This document shows positions 11,003-25,768 of a stretch of 64,000 nucleotides of DNA, in pieces (position 1 is the stretch's first letter; the number at the start of each line of letters is the position of its first letter). The stretch comes from Fragilaria crotonensis (lineage: Eukaryota > Bacillariophyta > Fragilariophyceae > Fragilariales > Fragilariaceae): NCBI GenBank assembly GCA_022925895.1, contig JAKSYS010000144.1, positions 42,438-106,437 of the forward strand. Direction: 5' to 3'. A model generated the notes under the pieces. It was not told where the DNA came from. It saw only the letters and a list, made by a program, of their open reading frames with translations, and did not search any database. The position numbers were made by a program, and so were the translations under genes.

Positions 11003-12153
11003 CCCCTTGTCTTTTCGTTCGGATCGGCCTGCCCAAGAGAAGATCTCAGCAGACGGTGATGTACGAGGGAGTTTGGCCGAACATTGCTGTAGCCTCAGAC
11101 AGTTAGTTTACCTACCTTGACAACGCTTTCAACGCGAAGAATCAAAAAATTGTGAGCGGTCGCACCGGTGATGGGAAGGGGACTTCTGCCTCTTGCCACC
11201 TGGCTAGTAGAAGCCCACGAAAGTATGAAATGCGAACGGTTGGGTTTTCGAAGGAAACTTATGACCGTCTGTCAGTGCGAATTAATTCATGATAGAACAG
11301 AACGCGCTTAATTTTTAAAAAACTACCCTGTCGAGTTCGAGTCGTCGGGAGACAACGTTTGGTATACTCCGGCTAGGCTGCGTCAGCGAACCTCCGCATC
11401 AAATGACTGGACAGTGGTGGCTGGTGGCTACAACGCTTGATCGCCATTGATGGGCGATCGTGCCAAAAGGGTAGCTTTGTGGAGAGACTCCAACTGTTCA
11501 TGTGTCGCGAAAACCAGCACCCTCGACGGACAAGATAAAGATTTGCCTTGCCTCTGGTCACCCTCGTACGGATGTCGCACACCTCATTGGTTACTACTCG
11601 GCAGATTAGATCCATGCCTAGAGAGCCATATCTAAGGGAAGGCTGGAGACTTACGGACAGTTTTGTGATCTGTACTCTTCTGGAGTACCAGAGTAGTACT
11701 TAAGTCAAAGTCTTACCGCTCAACGTCTCAACCATAGGGAGTGCTAGGTCCATCTATCATGTAGAGGACGACTCAAGACCACTCTACTAGAGACTACTAG
11801 TGAATACTAATGGCACCCATAGACTCCAGAGACTGTCGCTACAGTGCTTGGCACTCTAGGCTCGGAGTCTGGAGTATAAGCACACGTACGAGAGTGTTTG
11901 CTTATCATCGTTAATGGACTCTCTCCATTCTTGACTCTGCCAGTGCTTGCACCAAGAACACTCGGCTGTTAAGATAAGATATAGGTAAAACGCTATTCAT
12001 ACACTCTTAGTATCATTGGGAGATCTCGTAGATAGGACTGGAACACTGTGGACTGTTGACACGATCGTAGGCAGTGTTAATAAGTAACGGTACAAACCTG
12101 TGTGCCTACTACTCCAGTACTAATGCAACAGTAAGAAACAACATGAAAACACC
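11003..12153. other. Gene-free interval left of the PAT-like element
   Basis: No supported gene. It holds the promoter side of PhoX-like copy B and then unique sequence with several short CTAGAG/CTACTAG-type inverted motifs (about 11740-11880). The element begins at 12154 without a visible target duplication. Confidence 0.5.
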
Positions 12154-12377
12154 CGACGTGTGTATCCACTGCAGCGTCGAAACCAGTCTGTCTCCGTTCT
12201 TGACTTGCTGAGATTTTGTCCCCGTGGCCAACCCCTCTCAGTCTTCTTGTGACGTTGTGATGTACTCCGAGCTGGTTGGAGCACACCTTATCTAGTAGGT
12301 AAGCAAGGCTGTTCCTTTTGGCGTTGCTGGGATCTCTCCGGCTGTAATCTTGCTCCAGTTCCCGGATTTTTGTTTCC
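12154..12377 (-). repeat. Split direct repeat B2 (outer terminus)
   Basis: Matches 12729-12954, with visible differences only in the length of C runs. Begins CGACGTGTGTATCCACTGC and forms the left end of the element. A 16-bp spacer rich in G separates it from repeat A2. Confidence 0.85.
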
Positions 12378-12393
12378 GAGGGTGGGCGGGTGG

Positions 12394-12728
12394 TATTTTA
12401 GAACTTAGTTACTAGGATGATGCGATGATGCTTGCACGATTTTGACCCGTTTGGTGAAAATGTGAGAGGCCTGTGTTTTCGACACTGGGCTCCAACTTCC
12501 TTCCTTAATTCATCGTGTGGTTGGGGGCGACTTGCCTATCAGTTCCGTCACGGACGTATCGTTGGTTCGGGATCCTCCCGAACCTGCGTGAAGGTATCCC
12601 CAATTCTCCTGGAAGTCTACTACTGTAGCGTGCTGTCTGCTACCGTAGTACGGTACCCTGTACCCGATGACGATTCAGTTGAAGCGCAGTGCCGACTCAT
12701 CGCACCGCCACTTCTTCAGACCTTGTCA
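12394..12728 (-). repeat. Split direct repeat A2 (internal)
   Basis: Matches the terminal copy at 19164-19500; the differences noticed are a TT/TTT run and a CCCC/CCCCC run. It contains a perfect hairpin GGTTCGGGA-TCC-TCCCGAACC (about 12562-12582) and directly abuts B1. Confidence 0.85.
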
Positions 12729-12954
12729 CGACGTGTGTATCCACTGCAGCGTCGAAACCAGTCTGTCTCCGTTCTTGACTTGCTGAGATTTTGTCCCCGT
12801 GGCCAACCCCTCTCAGTCTTCTTGTGACGTTGTGATGTACTCCGAGCTGGTTGGAGCACACCTTATCTAGTAGGTAAGCAAGGCTGTTCCTTTTGGCGTT
12901 GCTGGGATCTCTCCCGGCTGTAATCTTGCTCCAGTTCCCCGGATTTTTGTTTCC
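12729..12954 (-). repeat. Split direct repeat B1 (internal)
   Basis: Second copy of the 12154-12377 repeat, lying between A2 and the end of the recombinase frame. The A2/B1 junction reads CTTGTCA-CGACGTG and should equal the joint of a circular intermediate. Confidence 0.85.
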
Positions 12955-13009
12955 CGGTCCCACACCATTGAATGATTTGGGTTTCACTCTCTCCGGTTCT
13001 CCTGCTTAC

Positions 13010-14292
13010 TCAGTGATGGAGGTGTAGTGCTTCTATGACTACGGGTGCTCCGTCTTCTTTTCCGGGACCATTGAACAAGCGGCGGCGAGTCCGGGGGTCG
13101 GAGGGTGGGGCTTTTCGGGAATTTGTTGCGTCGGTAAATGTATTGAATTTTATCATGTCAGTGGACATGTTGTCGGTCCATTCAAGGACTTGGGGTCGGA
13201 TGTAGACTAGGAAGGCGTCCGAGACCCATCTCCCCATCATCATTATGTCCATGACGGGGTGGTTCATCAGGAAGAGGCCCATGGCTGCTCCCGATCGGAG
13301 GGAGCGGGTGCCGATGTCGACGGCGTTGAAACCGAAGGTCGGCCTGCCGCCCTTGAGGGTGCAGGTTGATCGCATGAACAATCGCAGGGCAGATCCTGTG
13401 ATCTGTGAACGAACGGTTTCGAGGAATGTCGCGTTGATCGACGTATCGGGGTTCGCGTCAGGCACACGACGGTAGATTCGCTCGACAAGCGACCGAATAC
13501 GCTTGACAGGGCAGAGGACGGGGTCGGAGGTGCTGCGTTGTGTGCGTTTCTCCATCCTGACACCGTTCTTCTGGTCTTCGAAGGTGATTGTCACCCGAGT
13601 GGCTGACGTTATCTGAGGTGAACGGTGTGGGAGCTCCCTCTTCTTGGCATCCCAGAATGTGATACCACGGAGTCGAACGATCCGAGTCCTACCAGTCTGC
13701 GGGTGAGGGTGAATTCGCAGGATCGCATCGCGAAGAAGTAGGCCATTATGGCTAGTTCCGAAATGATTGCGAATTCAGTGTCTCTCGTGATTTCCACGCT
13801 GGTCCCCGCTGTCAAGTACATTGCTCGGAGGAGCTTAGGAGTGATGGCTCGCTGTTGGTTTCGGGGTGGGTCGTCGTTCTCGTATGAACGAAAGAGTGCT
13901 CGGATGAATGGTCGGAGGTGCGAGCTTCCCGTGACGTGAATGGGGCTCGGCCGGAGATCGTTCCGAAACGCCGCAGCCAGGTGGCCTGCGGCTTGTCGGA
14001 CAGTGCTTGCCACCAACGGTCGCGGACGAGTCCCTGTAACGTCCCCGTTGGTGGACCAAGTGGAGACGCGGTAACATTGAAGGAAGGCTTTGGTGTAAAG
14101 TTCGCGTTCGTTGTTGGATAGCAGAGCGAGGAAGGGGTCAGCTGTGTATCCGGTGTGCCTTCCAAACCCAATCCATCGTCGCCACATCCGGTCGGCTTCC
14201 TCGTGTCTCCCTTCCTGGCAGCTTCTAAAGACAATGCTGCGATTCGCAGCACTTGTGTGACCCAACAGAGTATCTCGCTGGGCAGTTGACAA
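13010..14292 (-). CDS. Tyrosine recombinase of the PAT-like element
   Basis: Site-specific recombinase of about 430 residues that would integrate the circular DNA form. The N-terminal part (14292-13609) is helical and ends in box I with AMRSCEFTL, giving the first catalytic Arg. The C-terminal part (13594-13010) has box II IGTRSLRSGAAMG with the second Arg and then GRWVSDAFLVYIRP with the Tyr nucleophile. The usual box II His position appears to be occupied by the Thr of GTRS. The two halves are in different frames; the second-frame text ITFWDAKKRELPH runs smoothly into VTITFEDQKNG, and the break fits loss of one C from the run near 13695. Presumably intact in the real genome. Confidence 0.8.
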
Positions 14293-14342
14293 ATGTCGAA
14301 ATTTTCCGGCACCCGAGGTAAGGTTTTCCCGAAAGCGCTGAG

Positions 14343-17034
14343 TTAGAATGTCGTTTGGGGATCGTCGTGCGCTAAGGGGTGGGTTTTGTCGCGGTTGTCA
14401 TTTCCGGCGAACGACAGGAGATCCGCTACAACATTCGACTCGCCCTTGATGTGTTGCGATGCAATGCAGCAGTCGTATTTCATAAGAATTGTTGCGAGGT
14501 GGCGGGCGGCAAACAAGTGCGCCTTGTGCTCCATCGACGACGATTCGAGGCCTGAAGTCTTGTATAGCCATCCAATGGCTGACGTGTTGTCACCGATGGC
14601 GAGTATGCAGGATTGGTTGGTGTTTGAGTCCAGGCATTCCAACCAGATATTCACGATCATCCCCACAAATTCCAGGAGGTTGTTGACTCCCTTGTGGCCA
14701 TGGATGATGCTGGACCGAGGGATTTTGATCCTCCAGGCTTGGCCGGACAGACTGTAACCTCCCAGCCCGACGGGGCAGGCGTCGGACCAGCATATCCTGT
14801 CTGGTTCGCGTGTTACAATCAGGTTGAGGGAGACACCTTGGTTTGCCCTGGCCAGTATTGTCTTCCACAATCGGAGATCCTCATTCACTTCACCCTGGAT
14901 CCGAATTATCCTGTTACTGTGTTGTCGGGGAGTGAGGAGTCCCCGCAGTCTTCCCAGGAAGTGGCGAGTCAACATGATGATGTAAGCCGAGTGATTTAAT
15001 CGCCCGACTAACTGGTCCAGTTCTTGGAAGCGGCAGTACCCTTTCCGGGTCATATCGTCGATCTCTCCTGTCCAAGCTCGGAATTTGTCGTCTGGTAGCG
15101 TAATCAGCAGTCGCCTCGTGTCCAGCCTCCAGCCGAGGACAATTTGAACTTCTGCGGGGCTCCCTTCCGCGATGAGTTTGGTCAACGAGAGCAGTGGTCG
15201 TCTGGGTATGGGTTCTTTGTCGTCCCCTGCGTGAGGTCTGCTCGTGACGTGGATTGCAAGCGGGACTACATGGGGTTGGGACCGACAGTTTTCGGGGGTG
15301 TCGAGGAAGACATTTATCAAGTCGTCGATGAAACCGTCGACCCTCCCTACGGGACCTGACTCGGGCATCGGCACTTCGACGGCCATCCGTCGGCCAGTCG
15401 CGATCGCGACTGATTCGTTCTCACGCTGAGGCATCGGGGTCTCGGACTGGGCTGGGTTCCGAAGCTCCTGGTTCCACTTGCACCGAGAGATCTCGTTCGC
15501 CAGGTCCGTCACTATCTCCGAGAACAGGCACCAAGTGGGCGGGTTCGGGATCCGCCGAAGGTCAGTCGCAGGGACAAGTAGGCCATTCCATTGTGGACTG
15601 CTATTGTCTGCGCTGCCGCCTCCCCACTGTGAGCTATCCTTCGGTAGGCATCACTGTAATCGTACTTGCTGATCAAAATCCGAATCGTTGGGAATTTTAA
15701 CCGAACCGCCACGATATAGTGCAGGATCCTGGGGAGACACCATCCATAAATCATTTCGACGTACTCGGACATGTCAATCCTGTCGTTTATGGACGTTGCT
15801 GTGCCATTTTGGTTCGAGGAGAAGCTCAGGTCTTGTGTCATGCGGTACTTGATCTCCCTATTCCCGTGTGCATCAATCGTCCACTGCTTCACCACCCCGA
15901 GCGGTTGCACTGCGGCTCCGGGTATTTGTTCCAGTATCGATACCGGTATGGGAATCGTGAAGCCGTGTGTCACGTCCTTTGCCAGAAGTTTCTGGAGTTG
16001 GTCTGCTGATTCCGTCGCCGATTTGTGGTTTCCCCCGTTTCAACAGTGTCCGTAACTCTGCTGACTTTGTGGTCGAGGTCAGCTCCGTCTTGAACACGTA
16101 GGGCATACCCCTTGTGAGTACCAGCGCCAGTTTGTCAAAGTTTGGGTGCCTTCCAATTATCGGTTTTAGCTGATTGACGGTTCTAAACTCCGAACCGTAC
16201 CCGAGCGTTGTGTCCGAGAATTTTTCGATCAGCTCCGACACGTTGAAGTTTGATTCCTTCAGTATCTTCGCGTTCGCTTCTGCTGCTTTCGCGTTCTGTT
16301 CGAATTGGATGGGCGACTTTGCTGGTACCTCTGTCTTCCTGCTTGCCGCTCGTGCCAGCTCGACAATGAACCAGCTGGGGATCTCAGTCTTGTTATCGTC
16401 GGGCCCTTTTACCGCTACTCCAAAGAAACTGGCGGCACTGCTTGGAAGGTAGTGTGCCGCTTTCAACCCCCCGCTTGTTGTCGGTTTTGAACTCACCTGT
16501 TGTTAATTTGTCCGTTTCGTCCGCTAAGGCTAATCGCGCCGTGTTCCTGGTATCCTTGCGCCTTCTGTTGCGTGCTGCTTCCGCTTCCGCTCTCGTGCTC
16601 CGCATCCCTGGACCCAGTTTGTTTGTTCCCAGCAAAGCTGGGCTCCCATTAGTTAGTGTCGCCATTGAATGTTGGTTGTCGCACGGCGAGTTCTGGTCGG
16701 GGAGGGATCGAGGCGGGCTTTCGGGGGCTGTTCCCCGTACTTGCAAAAGGTTCAGCGCTGGTGGAGGGCACCAGTGCTTGGGGGTAAGCCCGGGGGTTGG
16801 AGGGGTGGGTTCGGGCGGTGCAATCCGCCGTACTTGCAGGGTGTTTGTCGCCCCGGTGGGGCGACTGGGGGGAAGCCCACTCGTGGGAGCAGGGGTGGGT
16901 TCGGGCGGTGCAAGCCGCCGTACTTGCAGGGTGTTTGTCGCCCCGGTGGGGCGGCTGGGGGGAAGCCCAAAAGTGGGGAGTTGGTGATGGCCACATGCTG
17001 CGAGAACATGCACGACGGGAGTGCCGAATGGCAA
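14343..17034 (-). CDS. Reverse transcriptase / RNase H of the PAT-like element
   Basis: Polyprotein in three to four frame segments. The N-terminal part (17034 to about 16450) is Pro-rich with a 30-residue duplication, then basic. RT motifs: KYRMTQDLSF, ISKYDYSDAYRRIAHS (catalytic Asp pair region), LTFGGS (nt 15973-15512), then GFIDDLI as the YxDD-box equivalent (about 15345). A thumb-like region (FQELDQLVGRLNHSAY) leads to RNase H with ICWSDACPVGLGGYS, an LLEF acidic site, AIGDNTSAIGWL and a final KGESNVVADLLS (14800-14400). Breaks at runs of G near 16467 and 16043 and at a C run near 15553 each cut a conserved motif and fit one-base homopolymer errors. RT-RNase H followed by a recombinase is the normal DIRS/PAT order. 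Confidence 0.8.
16801..16980. repeat. Two tandem 90-bp units within the RT frame
   Basis: Units start at 16801 and 16891 and are nearly identical; a third, much diverged partial unit may precede them. On the minus strand each encodes the same Pro-rich 30 residues (core GLPPSRPTGATNTLQVRR). The 90-bp period keeps frame, so it is a coding minisatellite. Each unit also carries GGGCGGTGCA...CCCCGGTGGGGCG, which is locally self-complementary. Confidence 0.85.
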
Positions 17035-17055
17035 TGCTTCGCGTGGCCGGTCCCA

Positions 17056-19159
17056 TCAAGGTCCTGCCGAGGTGACGGGTGTGGTGGGTGGGTGGACCTC
17101 TCGCATGATGCGGTCGGCTTGTCGGAACTCCGGCGAGGTCATGTTCTTCGCGAGAACATGTGCGAGTTTGCACCCGTAGGTGCACTGTGCCGTCATTTGG
17201 AAGCGGACACAAAGTGGCGCCGCTCGCGGTTGCTTATTTTTCTTCGGTAACCGGGGGTCCATGAACTTTGGCCATCGATGAGTCCCGGGGGCTCTGTCCG
17301 CGAACAAGCTCAGGAAATCGACACCCTCCTTGACAAGCCATGACGGGTGCGGGTCCTTGTTGGGATGTGCATCCGACGGGTGATGTTTTTGTACCCGAGG
17401 GCACCTGAGTTGGGGTGGTGGCCTTTGATCTCTTGGTAGATGGTTCCTCGGTTCCCGTTGTACTAGTGGGTCTCGCCGCTTTCTTGGGAGTAGGGGAGAG
17501 CGCTGCCGGGAGTGCAATAGTTAGGGTGTCGCCATCCTCAATCTTGTCCATAAGCTTCTTAGCCTTTTCGACTAGCAAGTTTTCGTCTACCATGTCGGGT
17601 AGCTCTCCTGCACTGGTAATCATGTCGAAGAAATTTTGTAGTGCCGTGTCAACACTGTACACGAACTTTGACCCAAAGCGGTCCTCCGTTTGGAACCTGT
17701 CATGAATTTTGGCAAATGCCCGGTTCCACCGGCGTGTTTCCAGTATGTATGCTAACCCTTTTGTAGCAATTGACCCCTTGCAGGTTAGCAGCTCCAGCAT
17801 TTCGAAAGCCGTTTGTAATTGTGTTTTTAGGTCATGAGCGTTGGTGGGGTGGAAGAACCCTTGCTTTGCATAGTAGGCTATGGTATCGTCCTCTACGTCC
17901 ATATCGAAGTACTCCCGGAGGGAGGCCGTGGTACTGTCGAATCCGCGTGCTCCCATATCCACTGTCTTTGGATGAAACATGAATACCGTGAATCCCCCTG
18001 GGTTCGCAAGATTTGTCTCTAGGGACAGGAATCCGGTGGAGAGGAATCGGTGGCAACAACCTTCGGAGAAGGTTCCGCTCCATCCTCGTCCCGCGGCTTT
18101 CAGTAGTCCTATGGCTTTTTGTGGGGTTTTGGTCATAATCAGAGTCAACATGAACTCGGACATGACTGGCTCGTCCCCCATCTTTGTTGTGCATAAGGCG
18201 GTGAAGAGTCGTTTTTGGTCGGGGCCCAGCGCTTTCAGTAAGGATAGATTTGACTCCTTCTTCGAGATCTCGTTTTCTCGGCTCTCGTGCATCCGGTTCA
18301 GTTCGCGTACAATGCTTTGCGAGGAGATCGCCCAAGGTGCTGCAGCGTCGTCGACGGGCTCATCCCCTCCTCGTCGTTCTCTCTCTGGGGTGTCAGTTCT
18401 CCCGTCGCCTATCAGTTTTCTTTTGATGTTCCTGATGGTGTGATTGAGGGTAGGATTCTCGTCAACGTCGGTGAGTCTGACTGCGGTTAGACCTCCGTTG
18501 TCGGAAGCCCAAAGCATTCCCAGAAGTAATTCGAGGTTTGTCGCGTCGGATAGCTTCCTTTCCACTTCTTCTTCGTCATCCTCCTCTGGGTCGACTCGAA
18601 GGGCGTCGATGATTTTGATTGCCAATTCGCGGGATCTGACCGTTGGAGCCCCCTTCGCCAAATGGAAAATCGCTGGGTGGATGAGGAAGAGGTTCGGTTT
18701 CTGGCGGAGTATGACATTTCCTTGGGAAACAAGGGAGGCAAACTCGTCTCCAGTCGTTGCTCCTGTCATGGATTCAAGGGTAGGGCAATTCACCGTAGTG
18801 GTTCGCCTACCATTGGTAACTTTGATCTGGGCTGTTGCATCCTCGCGTGCGAGCACCTTGAAGTAGCAACTATCACCAAGGTTACCTTGAATGAAGACTA
18901 AGTCAGAACCCCCGGGTTTATTGCACAGAAACCCGTGGTGGATTATGTTCATTTTTCCAGGTTCAGCTGGGACAATTATCATGTTACCGTGCATACTTCC
19001 CGCGATCGACTGAGTAAACGTGTCCGGCTGTTCGAGAAAGCTGACAGTTTTGGTGACTAAATCAACAAATTCCTCGTCGAATAAGCTCTGGTAGGTTCCC
19101 TCGTCTTCCCGGTTTCTAGAGTAGAAGGTAGTCCAGGAGGTGGAAGCAATAGAAGCCAT
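17056..19159 (-). CDS. Gag-like protein of the PAT-like element with CCCH finger
   Basis: Starts at the ATG at 19159, five bases inside repeat A1. The main frame gives 641 residues to 17234 with no recognised enzyme domain: globular N-terminal half, acidic segment near residue 200 (DPEEDDEEEVE), helical C-terminal half. The companion frame continues to 17056 and contains LCVRFQMTAQCTYGCKLAHV, a C-x8-C-x3-C-x3-H zinc finger suited to RNA binding. The switch lies in the Pro/Thr-rich linker near 17400. Position and finger support a nucleocapsid role; homology to retroviral gag is not visible. Programmed frameshifting is possible but similar breaks occur in host genes, so a base error is likelier. 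Confidence 0.7.
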
Positions 19160-19163
19160 TGAA

Positions 19164-19500
19164 TATTTTAGAACTTAGTTACTAGGATGATGCGATGATG
19201 CTTGCACGATTTTGACCCGTTTGGTGAAAATGTGAGAGGCCTGTGTTTTCGACACTGGGCTCCAACTTCCTTTCCTTAATTCATCGTGTGGTTGGGGGCG
19301 ACTTGCCTATCAGTTCCGTCACGGACGTATCGTTGGTTCGGGATCCTCCCGAACCTGCGTGAAGGTATCCCCCAATTCTCCTGGAAGTCTACTACTGTAG
19401 CGTGCTGTCTGCTACCGTAGTACGGTACCCTGTACCCGATGACGATTCAGTTGAAGCGCAGTGCCGACTCATCGCACCGCCACTTCTTCAGACCTTGTCA
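19164..19500 (-). repeat. Split direct repeat A1 (outer terminus, promoter side)
   Basis: Terminal copy matching 12394-12728. It lies immediately upstream of the gag-like ATG and therefore should contain the element promoter. The hairpin GGTTCGGGA-TCC-TCCCGAACC is present here as well. The right flank begins AGGCGTGCGG. Confidence 0.85.
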
Positions 19501-19574
19501 AGGCGTGCGGCCTATCCCAAAATAGTGTTCATTTAGATCCTACCAAGTGTTGATCATCCTGTGATTCAGCCAAC

Positions 19575-20311
19575 ATGCAACCACCCACCAGCACAATCAT
19601 GTGGAGCGTTTGTATACTCTGGACAACGCTGGTCTCAGCTGTCCTTGTATTGTCAAATTCCAGGGCATCTGATGCATTCCAAATGCCTAGACCATCCCTG
19701 ACGTCATCAGCTGCCACTGACGAAGCATCGCGGTGCGTCTCTCATCGGACGCAGAGGAAAGTTTCTTGAGTCGCTTCACCAACCCTGTCTTGGATGATCC
19801 CTACCTTCCTTTATCCGACGTTTGTACGGCGCAGATTGTGGCACCGTCGTTACAAGTCTTTTGGATTAGTTTAGTCCACGCGCCGTCTCCGACATGGTTG
19901 AGGCCAATTTTCGACAGTGCTGTACTATGGCAAACACGAGGGTCTCTCATGGCCCCAACCTTGATACACGGAGCAGGTCTGGCATGCTGTTGGCTCTTGG
20001 GTGCATTGGCCGCCAAAGCATACGAGCGAAAGGCCATAGACCCGACTGTCGAAGGTGGTGGCTACGGGGCGGTGTTTGCAACTATAGTAAAGGCAGGAGC
20101 TTTCGCTACTGGTGTTTTGATTCTGGCGACACAAGCAGACTTGCTATTCGAATTTGGTCGCTTTGTACAGCCAGGTGAATCAGAAGCTACTGATCTGAGA
20201 CTACTCTCCGCCTGGGTCGAAGTTCTCAATGACGTTGTCTTCGAGGCCACCAGCCTGACAATGTTTCGCATATACCTGGCCGTGTCAACTGGTATAGGAA
20301 GAAACCCATGA
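19575..20311 (+). CDS. Predicted membrane protein, possibly plastid-targeted
   Basis: Starts at the ATG at 19575, 74 bp after the PAT-like element. Residues about 8-27 are hydrophobic (signal peptide), followed by ASDAFQMPRPSL, which resembles the diatom ASAF-type cleavage site with Phe at +1; this suggests a four-membrane plastid presequence. The mature part has two clear hydrophobic helices (GLACCWLLGALAAKAYE and VFATIVKAGAFATGVLILAT) and a third weak one. One frame change near 19735 joins the presequence frame to the body frame; a one-base error is the simplest cause. No family recognised. The insertion next to its start may have displaced its upstream promoter. Confidence 0.55.
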
Positions 20312-20344
20312 GACAAATCTGTGTGTAACCTTAAAACTAATCTC

Positions 20345-23654
<3,310 letters not shown>

Positions 23655-24195
23655 GTTGAGACTAAACCCATTACACTTTCTAACAGAGTATAGACACTGG
23701 GACAACGTCTTCAATGTTTGCAAGGATCCCAGACAATCAGACGCAACTGCAAGGAATGGGATTGTTTAATGCCCCTGTGCGAGGCGGAATTGAGAGGGGG
23801 ACCCCGATTTTTGCCGTTCCAGATTTGACTCAAATTCGAACAACCGTTTTACAGAGGTTTTTTTGTTTGGGTTTGAGGTTAGCAAAGGTCATAGGCTTGC
23901 AGTGAGCATTGCGGCACTGCAACGAATATTCTACAGGCACTTCATACTACATGGACAATGTCTAATGTCTACACGAAGTCTGTTTTTCTTACACGCACAT
24001 CAGCCAGCTTTGGGCACTTGGCACTCGTCCGTGTCACAGCGGCCATGGAAATCAGGGAAGGGTGAAAGAGTGAACGCCAAAGGCCGATACAAAAATTGTC
24101 GGGACCGAAACCTTAGCAACTTCACAAACGCTACAGCTCATCAAGTTAGAATAGAAGTCCCTTGCAAGGTTGCAACAACCACACGCTCTTGCTAC
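23655..24195. other. Divergent intergenic region
   Basis: 541 bp between the start of the kinesin gene (minus) and the helicase-associated-domain gene (plus), so it should contain both promoters. No TATA box, repeat or RNA gene is evident. Confidence 0.5.
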
Positions 24196-25463
24196 ATGAC
24201 GCCTCAGGTGATTTTGTTGTCAATCCTAGCCCTCAATGTACCATACGTAGGTTCCTTTGTCGCACCACAACGACAACCGCAACTACGGCGCACTTTCGTC
24301 TGGACCCAAACAGAAACATCATCATCAAATGACACGCTGTTGGATGCCACCCCCCAAACGGCGACGGAAATCATCATTGTTGAAGCGAAGAGCGTCTGAC
24401 AAGTGGGAGAAAATGGTTTCCCAACTCGAACACTTCTACAAGCGACACGGCCATTCAATGGTGACGTCTGAACAAAACCCAGAATTGGCAAGGTGGTGCA
24501 AGACCATACGCTGCAACTATAGACATCAACTTGCTGGAACCACAAGGGAATCAGCCGACACTGTCCGAAGAGAAATTGCAGGTACTCTCCGAATTAAATT
24601 TCGTCTGGAATGTACAAACATACCTGTGGAATCAGCGCTTTCGAGAAGTTTGCGCCTTCCGAGCCCGGCATGGACACTTCCGCGTTCCGCTTGAGGAGGA
24701 CCTAGGAATGTGGATTCACAATCAGAAATGTAATTATCGCGCTCTTCTGCAAGGAAAGCCTTCACACTTGACACCCGATCGACTGGCTGCATTGACCAGT
24801 ATTGGATTTTTTGATGCATTCCAAACCAAAACTGATGTATGGAATCAACGTTACCAGGAACTTCAAGAGTTCTATACCACGGTAGGACACTCGAATGTTC
24901 CAGAGGATTACGCGGAAAACTATCAACTTGGACAATGGGTCATGAATCAACGATTGTCGTACAAGACGTTTGTTGCGGGCCTACAATCATCGTTAACGCC
25001 CGAACGGATCGCATTACTTGAGCAGCTCGACTTTCGATGGAACTTGCAAGCCCATCATTGGTTTTCTATGCTGCAACGGCTCAACTCCTACGCAGTTGAG
25101 CATGGACATGTGCGTATTTCCACCACGGATACGGAAAACGCGGATTTAAGATTATGGCTCATCCAACAGCGTCACGCCCACCGACGAAGACAGCAAGGTC
25201 GAGAATCGAGTATGACAGAACAACGCGAAGAAGCGTTGATGAGCGTCCCACACTTTCAGTGGAAGACGAACAGTGATACTGGTCCGAAATTGGAAGACTG
25301 GGACGAACTCTTCGCTGGAATTCGCGAGAAGGGTATTGTTCCTGGCATGCGACCCAAACAACACTGGTTTGAAGGTCAAAATCGTTTTGCGGACGACGTC
25401 AAGGATATCTATACGGATGATGATCTGCTGGATTTGTGGAATCAAGAGGATGATCAGGAGTAA
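24196..25463 (+). CDS. Plastid-targeted protein with helicase-associated (HA) repeats
   Basis: The ATG at 24196 opens a signal peptide (VILLSILALNVPYVGS) followed by FVAPQRQPQLRR, a good match to the diatom ASAFAP-type plastid import site with Phe at +1 and a basic transit region. Four to five repeats of about 65 residues follow, of the pattern W-x6-L-x2-F-x5-GH-x2-V-P...L-x2-W-x3-Q-R (FYKRHGHSMV, FRARHGHFRVP, FYTTVGHSNVP, YAVEHGHVRIS). This is the helicase-associated domain, a DNA-binding-like helical repeat abundant in diatoms and often without helicase. The C-terminus is acidic (DDDLLDLWNQEDDQE). Two frame changes, in a CCACCCCCC tract near 24352 and near 24530, lie in the repeats and probably reflect base errors. 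Role unknown; organelle nucleoid function is a guess. Confidence 0.75.
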
Positions 25464-25768
25464 CATTATCTACTATCAATTTACGGCTCCTAGTATTCTT
25501 TCCATGAAAACAGGGCTTAATGAGGCATAACTCTGCTCCTCGTATGCTTTCAATTTAACAAACGTTGTTGAGGACTACGACATCGTACTTCATTAGGACG
25601 TGATGCCGCGATGTCAAGATTAGGGGCATTCCACTCAGCATTGTAAGATCATCTTTTATAACTACAGTAATGTATATTCCCCTATCTCCGAGTACAAACA
25701 CGGCGACAACAAATCCTTTCCTGGCAACAGACCAGGCGCTCGGAAAACTATATACTTCGAGTACCACT
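25464..25768. other. Convergent intergenic region
   Basis: 305 bp between the 3' ends of two convergent genes. No feature seen beyond AT-rich 3'-end sequence. Confidence 0.5.

Larger units (their letters stand above)
12154..19500 (-). mobile_element. PAT-like tyrosine-recombinase retrotransposon (DIRS order)
   Basis: A 7.35-kb element read on the minus strand: gag-like frame, RT/RNase H frame, tyrosine recombinase frame. Ends are split direct repeats. In element orientation the order is A1 (19500-19164), genes, B1 (12954-12729), A2 (12728-12394), B2 (12377-12154); A2 and B1 abut exactly. This A1...B1A2-B2 pattern, no integrase, no target duplication (flanks differ: CACC on the left, AGGCG on the right) and a recombinase with box I and box II arginines define PAT/Ngaro-like DIRS-order elements, which integrate through a circular intermediate. 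Apart from homopolymer-length differences the repeat pairs look identical, so the insertion appears recent. Confidence 0.85.

Noticed and set aside
16442-17250. Plus-strand open frames opposite the RT leader
   Set aside because: They are GC-rich shadows of the minus-strand Pro-rich RT leader; they carry only its repeats and no motif.
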